Shown here in pieces: positions 6,498 through 9,884 of a stretch of 9,884 nt of DNA. The stretch is from an uncultured Coriobacteriaceae bacterium (GTDB taxonomy: Bacteria > Actinomycetota > Coriobacteriia > Coriobacteriales > QAMH01). The stretch covers positions 1 through 9,884 of the forward strand of contig UQUH01000058.1 of assembly GCA_900544245.1 (NCBI GenBank). The letters run 5' to 3'. Position 1 is the stretch's first letter. Each line of letters begins with the position of its first letter. The notes beneath the pieces were generated by a model. The model worked only from the letters and a program-made list of their open reading frames with translations. It was not told the DNA's origin and ran no database searches. Both the position numbers and the translations under genes were made by a program.

Positions 6498-7298
6498 ATG
6501 TTTGGCGTAAGGCAAGGCACCGGCACGCGCGTGCCGATAATCGCGGGCAATTGGAAGATGAACGAGACGACGGTCGAGGCCGTGACGCTCGCGCAGCAGA
6601 TATCGTTCGAGTCCGACAAGGGCTGGGAAGCGGTCGAGGTCGTCATCTGCCCGCCGTTCACGGACCTCAAGTCCGTCCTCAACGTGCTCGTCTTCGACCA
6701 TTCGAGCATCAAGCTCGGCGCTCAGGACGTGTTCTGGGAGCCCGATGGCGCCTATACGGGCGCGATTTCCGTTTCGATGCTCAAGGAGCTGGAGTGCGCG
6801 TATTGCATCGTCGGTCACTCGGAGCGACGTGCGTATTTTGGCGAGACCGACGAGACGGTCAACAAGAAGATCAAAGCGCTGCTCGCGCAGGGTATTGCGC
6901 CCATCATGTGCTGCGGCGAGAGTCTTGACGTGCGCGATGCAGGCGATACGCTTGCCTTCATCGGCGAGCAGGTCCGTCTTGGCTGGGCGGGAGTGGGCGA
7001 GGAGGACGTCGCCAGGTCTGTCATCGCCTACGAGCCCGTCTGGGCCATCGGGACGGGCCGCGCCGCGACGCCCGAGCAGGCACAGGAGGCATGTGCGCAC
7101 ATCCGCTCTGTCGTCGCCGACTTCGCGGGCGCGGATGCGGCAAGCAGCATGCGCATCCTCTACGGGGGGTCGATGAACGAGGGTAACGGCGAGCTGTTCT
7201 TGCCACAGCCGGATATCGACGGCGGCCTCATTGGTGGCGCCTCGCTGAATGCCAAGGCGTTTTCGACGCTCGTCGAGATGGCGCTCAAGACGAAGTAA
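6498..7298 (+). CDS. tpiA: Triosephosphate isomerase
   Basis: TpiA interconverts dihydroxyacetone phosphate and glyceraldehyde 3-phosphate as a cytoplasmic (beta/alpha)8 barrel. All catalytic residues are present: N18 and K20 in GNWKMN (17-22), H107 in IVGHSERR (104-111), and E179 in AYEPVWAIGTG (177-187), whose Trp-Ala-Ile-Gly-Thr-Gly forms the hinge of the active-site loop. The phosphate-binding loops LYGGS (221-225) and GLIGGASL (243-250) are also intact. The product is 266 aa. Its start MFGVRQGTGTRVPIIAGNWK is several residues longer than in E. coli, but AAGGAG 6 bases upstream supports ATG 6498. It lies 22 bp after pgk and 72 bp before gpmI; the latter gap contains a hairpin. Confidence 0.97.
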   Translation: MFGVRQGTGTRVPIIAGNWKMNETTVEAVTLAQQISFESDKGWEAVEVVICPPFTDLKSVLNVLVFDHSSIKLGAQDVFWEPDGAYTGAISVSMLKELECAYCIVGHSERRAYFGETDETVNKKIKALLAQGIAPIMCCGESLDVRDAGDTLAFIGEQVRLGWAGVGEEDVARSVIAYEPVWAIGTGRAATPEQAQEACAHIRSVVADFAGADAASSMRILYGGSMNEGNGELFLPQPDIDGGLIGGASLNAKAFSTLVEMALKTK

Positions 7299-7321
7299 CC
7301 ACATGACAGATGACAATCGTT

Positions 7322-7347
7322 TCCGGGGCAGCGTTGGTTGCCCCGGA
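7322..7347 (+). other. GC-rich hairpin in tpiA-gpmI intergenic leader
   Basis: TCCGGGGCA (7322-7330) pairs perfectly with TGCCCCGGA (7339-7347): nine pairs, seven of them G-C, around an 8-base loop. It lies just upstream of the gpmI SD (AAGGAG 7355-7360). Only TCGTTATAAGG follows, with no T-run, so it is not a standard terminator. It could partly stop RNA polymerase, stabilise a processed gpmI mRNA or affect gpmI translation. The structure is certain at sequence level; its role is inferred. Confidence 0.6.
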
Positions 7348-7370
7348 TCGTTATAAGGAGCTCGTGACAT

Positions 7371-8918
7371 ATGAAACCCGTCCTGTTGGTGATCATGGAT
7401 GGCTTCGGCTTGGCCGAAGACGGTCCGGGAAACGCCATCTCGCTTGCCCGCAAACCCTATCTCGACAAGCTGTGGGAGACGTGTCCCCATACGACGTTGG
7501 GGGCATCGGGACGTGATGTCGGCCTTCCCGACGGCCAGATGGGCAACTCCGAGGTCGGTCATCTGAACATGGGAGCCGGACGCGTCGTGCACCAGGAGCT
7601 CACGCGTATCAACGACGCGTGCGAGGACGGCAGCATCGAGCAAAACGAGATCCTCATCGAGGCCATGGATGCCGCCATCAAGATAAATCACCCCATCCAT
7701 CTCATGGGATTGCTCTCCGATGGCGGTGTGCACAGCAATATCGAGCATCTCGAGGCTCTCATCGAGATGGCGGCCAAGCGCGGGAGTCGCGACATTCGCA
7801 TTCACGCCTTCCTGGACGGTCGTGACGTCGATCCGAAGAGCGGTGCCGGTTTCGTCCAGCGCATCGTCGACTTCTGCGATCACATCTTCAACGATTACAG
7901 CGGTGCCCAGGCCGAGATCGCGACCATATCGGGTCGCTACTATGCGATGGACCGCGACAAGCGCTGGGATCGCGTCCAGCAGGCATGGAACGCGATTGCC
8001 ATCGGCGCGGGCAAGGGCTTTGCGCGCAACCGTCCCGTTGGTGCCGTCGAGGCGTCCTACAAGGTGGATATCACCGACGAGTTCGTCATCCCGACGGTCC
8101 TCAACCATCGCGGCGTCAACGATGGCGACACCATGATCTTCTTCAACTTTCGTCCCGATCGCGCACGCGAACTCACGCGCGCCTTCGTGGATAGGGACTT
8201 CGATGGCTTTCCGCGTCCCAACGTGGCCGATGTCAACTTCGTCTGCCTCACCGAATACGATCCGACTATCGATGCGCCAATCGCCTTTCCCAAGGCGTTC
8301 CCGGAAAACACTCTGGCAGACCTGCTTGCCTCGCAGGGCTTGCGCCAGTTCCACATCGCCGAGACCGAGAAGTACGCGCATGTCACCTTCTTCTTCAACG
8401 GCGGTGTCGAGCAACCCAAGCAGGGGGAGGAGCGCAAGCTCATCGCCAGTCCCAAGGTCGCGACCTACGATTTGCAGCCCGAAATGTCCGAACCACTCGT
8501 CACCGAGGCGCTCGAACAGGCGATTAACGATGACGCGGCCGATGTCTACATCGTCAACTACGCCAACTGCGACATGGTTGGCCACACGGGCGTGATCGAG
8601 GCTGCGACCGCTGCGGTCGAGGCAGTCGACCACGGACTGTCCCATGTGGTCGAGGCGATTCTCGCCAAGGGCGGCGCCGCGCTCATCACGGCAGATCACG
8701 GCAACGCCGACAAGATGCTCGCCGATGATGGGACGAGTCCGTTCACGGCTCATACGACGGCGCGCGTGCCGCTCATCTTGGTGAGTGATGACGAATCGCT
8801 CGGCCTGGCCGACGTAGCGGAGGCTCGCCTGGCCGACGTAGCTCCCACGCTCATCGATTTACTCGGAATCGACAAGCCCGCGCAATGGACGGGAAATTCA
8901 CTGTTGACCCGCGGATAG
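7371..8918 (+). CDS. gpmI: 2,3-bisphosphoglycerate-independent phosphoglycerate mutase
   Basis: GpmI converts 3-phosphoglycerate to 2-phosphoglycerate with two Mn ions, through a phosphoserine intermediate, in the cytoplasm. The 515-aa product has the usual length. It shows the alkaline-phosphatase-superfamily metal sites: D10 in MDGFG, nucleophile S60 in GQMGNSEVGHLNMG, D401 and H405 in NCDMVGHTG, D442 and H443 in TADHGN, and H461 in FTAHTT. The substrate-binding inserted domain has LDGRDVDPKSG (148-158), GRYYAMDRD (188-196) and NFRPDRARE (259-267). The SD AAGGAG (7355-7360) is 10 bases from ATG 7371, longer than ideal, but no better in-frame start exists. A 16-base direct repeat near the 3' end encodes LADVA twice, giving a slightly longer C-terminal segment than in E. 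coli or Bacillus. The gene follows tpiA and completes the glycolytic set here. Confidence 0.97.
   Translation: MKPVLLVIMDGFGLAEDGPGNAISLARKPYLDKLWETCPHTTLGASGRDVGLPDGQMGNSEVGHLNMGAGRVVHQELTRINDACEDGSIEQNEILIEAMDAAIKINHPIHLMGLLSDGGVHSNIEHLEALIEMAAKRGSRDIRIHAFLDGRDVDPKSGAGFVQRIVDFCDHIFNDYSGAQAEIATISGRYYAMDRDKRWDRVQQAWNAIAIGAGKGFARNRPVGAVEASYKVDITDEFVIPTVLNHRGVNDGDTMIFFNFRPDRARELTRAFVDRDFDGFPRPNVADVNFVCLTEYDPTIDAPIAFPKAFPENTLADLLASQGLRQFHIAETEKYAHVTFFFNGGVEQPKQGEERKLIASPKVATYDLQPEMSEPLVTEALEQAINDDAADVYIVNYANCDMVGHTGVIEAATAAVEAVDHGLSHVVEAILAKGGAALITADHGNADKMLADDGTSPFTAHTTARVPLILVSDDESLGLADVAEARLADVAPTLIDLLGIDKPAQWTGNSLLTRG
8803..8842 (+). repeat. gpmI: Short tandem duplication inside gpmI
   Basis: GCCTGGCCGACGTAGC occurs at 8803-8818 and again at 8827-8842, identical over 16 bases with a 24-base period (8 codons). 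It encodes the repeated LADVA in LGLADVAEARLADVAPT. The second copy is the one aligned with the family's L-x-D-x-A-P-T motif, so the first looks like the added copy. The frame is kept. Confidence 0.8.
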
Positions 8919-8931
8919 GAACTGTTAGAAT
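8904..8931 (+). promoter_or_regulatory. Sigma70-type extended -10 promoter for secG
   Basis: TTGACC (8904-8909, 5 of 6 with consensus) is followed after 16 bases by TAGAAT (8926-8931, 5 of 6). TG at 8923-8924, one base before it, makes an extended -10. The -35 lies inside the last codons of gpmI. Transcription would begin near 8938, giving a leader of about 48 bases before secG GTG 8986. Two dyads overlap or follow it (listed separately). This is the best promoter match in the window. Confidence 0.75.
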
Positions 8932-8958
8932 GTCTAACCTGTGATGCGCGTTGCGCAT
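8924..8958. promoter_or_regulatory. Two dyads at the secG promoter and leader
   Basis: GTTAGAATGTCTAAC (8924-8938) is a perfect dyad with 6-base arms around ATG, covering the -10 box. ATGCGCGTTGCGCAT (8944-8958) is a second perfect dyad with the same 6-3-6 geometry. Their centres are 20 bases apart, about two helical turns. The first could be an operator; the second could be an operator or, in RNA, a small hairpin in the secG leader. The sequences of the arms differ, so one shared regulator is not implied. Confidence 0.45.
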
Positions 8959-8985
8959 TGCGTACGTAAGGAAGAAAGGCAATTC

Positions 8986-9264
8986 GTGGACGCGATACTC
9001 AATGTGATGCACTCTGCGCCGTTTATGTACATCGTCCTTGTCCTCTGGGCGATTTCGGCAATCGGGCTCATCATCTTCGTGCTCATGCATTCGGGCAAGG
9101 GCACGGGCGTTTCCGAGGTCATCGCCGGTAGCATTTACGGCACCGATACGGGATCTAGTATCGTCGAGCGCAATCTTGACCGAATCACGGTCATATTCGC
9201 GGTCGTGTTCATGGTATCCTTGCTTCTCCTGATGATTTCCTTTCCCACGGGATCGGTTCACTAG
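8986..9264 (+). CDS. secG: SecG, protein-export translocon subunit
   Basis: SecG is the small third subunit of the SecYEG channel and assists SecA-driven export. The 92-aa product has two membrane segments, at about residues 13-33 (FMYIVLVLWAISAIGLIIFVL) and 67-87 (VIFAVVFMVSLLLLMISF). Between them is the conserved cytoplasmic loop MHSGKGTGVSEVIAG ... GSSIVERNLDRIT; the GKG turn and the S-x-V-x-E-R-N-L-D-R end are typical of actinobacterial SecG. The start is taken as GTG 8986, 6 bases after AAAGG (8975-8979). The upstream in-frame ATG at 8944 would add 14 basic/polar residues not typical of SecG, lacks an SD and lies within the leader dyad. A promoter precedes it at the end of gpmI. tRNA-Leu follows after 20 bp, probably on the same transcript. 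Confidence 0.93.
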   Translation: MDAILNVMHSAPFMYIVLVLWAISAIGLIIFVLMHSGKGTGVSEVIAGSIYGTDTGSSIVERNLDRITVIFAVVFMVSLLLLMISFPTGSVH

Positions 9265-9284
9265 TCATCAGGGCTATTTGAAAA

Positions 9285-9373
9285 GTCGGAGTGGCGGAAT
9301 GGCAGACGCGCTAGCTTGAGGTGCTAGTGTCCACTTTACGGACGTGGGGGTTCAAGTCCCCCCTCCGACACCA
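9285..9373 (+). tRNA. tRNA-Leu (anticodon GAG)
   Basis: The 89-base sequence folds as a class II tRNA. The acceptor arm GTCGGAG (9285-9291) pairs with CTCCGAC (9363-9369), with discriminator A9370 and an encoded CCA (9371-9373). The anticodon stem CTAGC/GCTAG encloses loop TTGAGGT with GAG at 9318-9320, reading CUC and CUU. A long variable arm GTCC...GGAC is present, as expected for leucine. The T arm GGGGG-TTCAAGT-CCCCC is perfect. It starts 20 bp after secG without its own clear promoter and is closed by a terminator 10 bp downstream. Confidence 0.98.
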
Positions 9374-9382
9374 AGTAAAACG

Positions 9383-9406
9383 AGACCCGCTCAGGCGGGT
9401 CTTTTT
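9383..9406 (+). terminator. Intrinsic terminator after tRNA-Leu
   Basis: AGACCCGC (9383-9390) pairs perfectly with GCGGGTCT (9395-9402) around loop TCAG, followed by a run of five T (9402-9406). On the minus strand the same hairpin is followed by CGTTTTAC, so some bidirectional activity is possible. It ends the secG-tRNA-Leu transcript. Confidence 0.93.
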
Positions 9407-9428
9407 ATGTCTGCGGCCTTTTCTGGGC

Positions 9429-9477
9429 AAAAAGAAGAGGACCCGCCTGAATGGATGAGAGGAGAAGGCGGGTCCTC
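9429..9477 (-). terminator. Intrinsic terminator on the minus strand
   Basis: GAGGACCCGCCT (9437-9448) and AGGCGGGTCCTC (9466-9477) form a perfect 12-bp stem with a 17-base loop. On the minus strand the stem is followed by TTCTTTTT; on the plus strand it is followed by ACAAGG with no T-tract. It therefore should stop transcription coming leftward toward the tRNA. It implies a minus-strand transcript in this region. Confidence 0.75.
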
Positions 9478-9580
9478 ACAAGGAGGGATGCGACTAAGCG
9501 TCGCGACTGATTCGTGTGCCGAGTCAAATAGCTTGTTTTGACGAATCAGGCGGGTAAGTTGGGGAGACCTTCCCGCTGAC
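9430..9580 (-). ncRNA. Candidate structured small RNA or 3' UTR on the minus strand
   Basis: Read on the minus strand, four hairpins follow one another: CAGCGGG/CCCGCCTG (9578-9547, one bulge); TGATTCGT/ACGAATCA (9548-9508), with an inner GTCAAA/TTTGAC stem that competes for two of its bases; GCGAC/GTCGC (9504-9490); and a terminator with a 12-bp stem (9477-9437). A TATATT (9590-9585) could be a -10, but no good -35 is at proper distance. I recognise no known RNA family (not SRP RNA, tmRNA, RNase P or a T-box by eye). The structures could instead be a long 3' UTR of a gene beyond the window. Confidence 0.35.
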
Positions 9581-9810
9581 ATGCAATATACGCGCTTCCC
9601 ATATGCAATGGGGCAAATTCGCAGACTCGCCACATTTTTTTAACTTATCTGTTGCTTTTTACCCCGGTTTGTGTAGACCCTGTGATGAAAGCCATGGATT
9701 CCATATCTTGATAATCTCTCAAGACTATATCCTAGATGTTGATAATTACTGATAGCCCCGTCTATTCACGTTTCCGCAATTCCCATCTCTTCACAAGGTT
9801 CTCATAAACG

Positions 9811-9858
9811 CGAAGCGTAGAGAGCCCTGCATGTGCATGGGGAGGCTGCTCCGCTTCG
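9811..9858. repeat. Long imperfect hairpin near window end
   Basis: CGAAGCG (9811-9817) pairs with CGCTTCG (9852-9858). The stem continues with GAG/CTC and AGCC/GGCT (9820-9826 with 9844-9851, one bulged base on each side or two), and a self-complementary TGCATGTGCA sits in the apex. CGCTTC recurs at 9864-9869 and 9879-9884. It may be a REP-like element or an RNA structure. A minus-strand frame open from the window edge to TAG 9764-9762 (40 aa, ending LVKRWELRKRE) overlaps it and might be the end of a gene; I cannot decide between these. Confidence 0.4.
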
Positions 9859-9884
9859 ACGGTCGCTTCCCGACAGCCCGCTTC

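Larger units (their letters stand above)
9407..9884. other. Long non-coding stretch after the tRNA terminator
   Basis: No convincing protein gene lies here. Three zones can be seen. Bases 9430-9580 are a series of hairpins ending in a minus-strand terminator. Bases about 9620-9780 are AT-rich, with a T7 run (9635-9641), TTGATAAT twice (9708-9715, 9739-9746) and the dyad ATGGATTCCAT (9694-9704). Bases 9811-9884 are palindrome-rich and GC-rich. A GTG-started minus-strand frame (9633-9391) has no SD and overlaps both terminators, so it is not called. No copy of the tRNA 3' end (an attachment-site duplicate), integrase or transposase is visible inside the window. Confidence 0.6.

Noticed and set aside
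5696..6712. 338-codon minus-strand open frame over pgk and tpiA
   Set aside because: It is in register with pgk sense codons and open only because TTA, CTA and TCA are avoided in pgk.
7339..7357. TATAAG at 7352-7357 as a -10 for a gpmI promoter
   Set aside because: No -35-like hexamer lies 16-18 bases upstream, and the A/G-rich part is simply the gpmI SD.
6387..8753. 788-codon minus-strand open frame as a possible large protein gene
   Set aside because: It runs through two complete glycolytic genes in register. The translation is repetitive Asp/Val/Arg-rich shadow sequence without domains.
9285..9373. Prophage or island attachment site at the tRNA-Leu 3' end
   Set aside because: No duplicate of the tRNA end and no integrase is found within the window, so there is no positive support.
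9344..9541. 65-codon + frame starting inside tRNA-Leu
   Set aside because: It begins in the tRNA and crosses its terminator, with no SD at the start.
9391..9633. 80-codon minus-strand frame beginning at GTG 9633
   Set aside because: It has no SD, runs through two terminators and several hairpins, and ends in the tRNA terminator. RNA structure explains the region better.
9700..9750. TTGATAAT pair as the start of a CRISPR or iteron array
   Set aside because: There are only two 8-base copies with no regular further units and no associated cas or rep gene.

Overview
The window is about 60% GC and densely coded. It reads as chromosomal core DNA of a high-GC actinobacterium. The adjacent coaE and uvrB genes, the actinobacterial style of SecG (GSSIVERNLDR) and frequent GTG/TTG starts with strong Shine-Dalgarno (SD) sequences fit Actinomycetota, and a Coriobacteriia-like organism is my best guess. 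That placement is inference; nothing here fixes a genus.

Layout. Bases 1-357 hold the 3' end of a tRNA 2-thiouridylase gene (mnmA), cut by the window edge. A small unknown ORF (384-590) follows, then coaE (last step of CoA synthesis, 598-1221) and uvrB (nucleotide excision repair, 1224-3359), all on + and tightly packed. Convergent to them is a two-gene minus-strand operon (4339-3411) of unrecognised membrane proteins: a small tail-anchored protein and a single-pass protein with a disordered spacer and a C-terminal double-CxxC domain. A divergent intergenic region separates this operon from a + strand run: a SurA-N-like lipoprotein (4492-5229), pgk (5273-6475), tpiA (6498-7298) and gpmI (7371-8918). 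The last three are lower-glycolysis genes, and a GC-rich hairpin lies between tpiA and gpmI. A well-formed sigma70-type promoter at the end of gpmI serves secG (8986-9264, Sec translocon). secG is followed 20 bp later by tRNA-Leu(GAG) and an intrinsic terminator.

Bases 9407-9884 hold no convincing protein gene. The first part (about 9430-9580) is a chain of hairpins ending in a minus-strand intrinsic terminator, so a small RNA or structured 3' UTR on the minus strand is possible. The middle (about 9620-9780) is clearly AT-richer than the rest. The end (9811-9884) is rich in palindromes and open in a minus-strand frame.

Functionally this is mostly housekeeping: tRNA modification, CoA synthesis, DNA repair, glycolysis and protein export. 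I see no defence system, CRISPR array, transposase or biosynthetic cluster. The most novel-looking parts are the minus-strand membrane-protein pair, the structured post-tRNA region, the two dyads at the secG promoter, and the mnmA fragment, which lacks an expected motif near the window edge.
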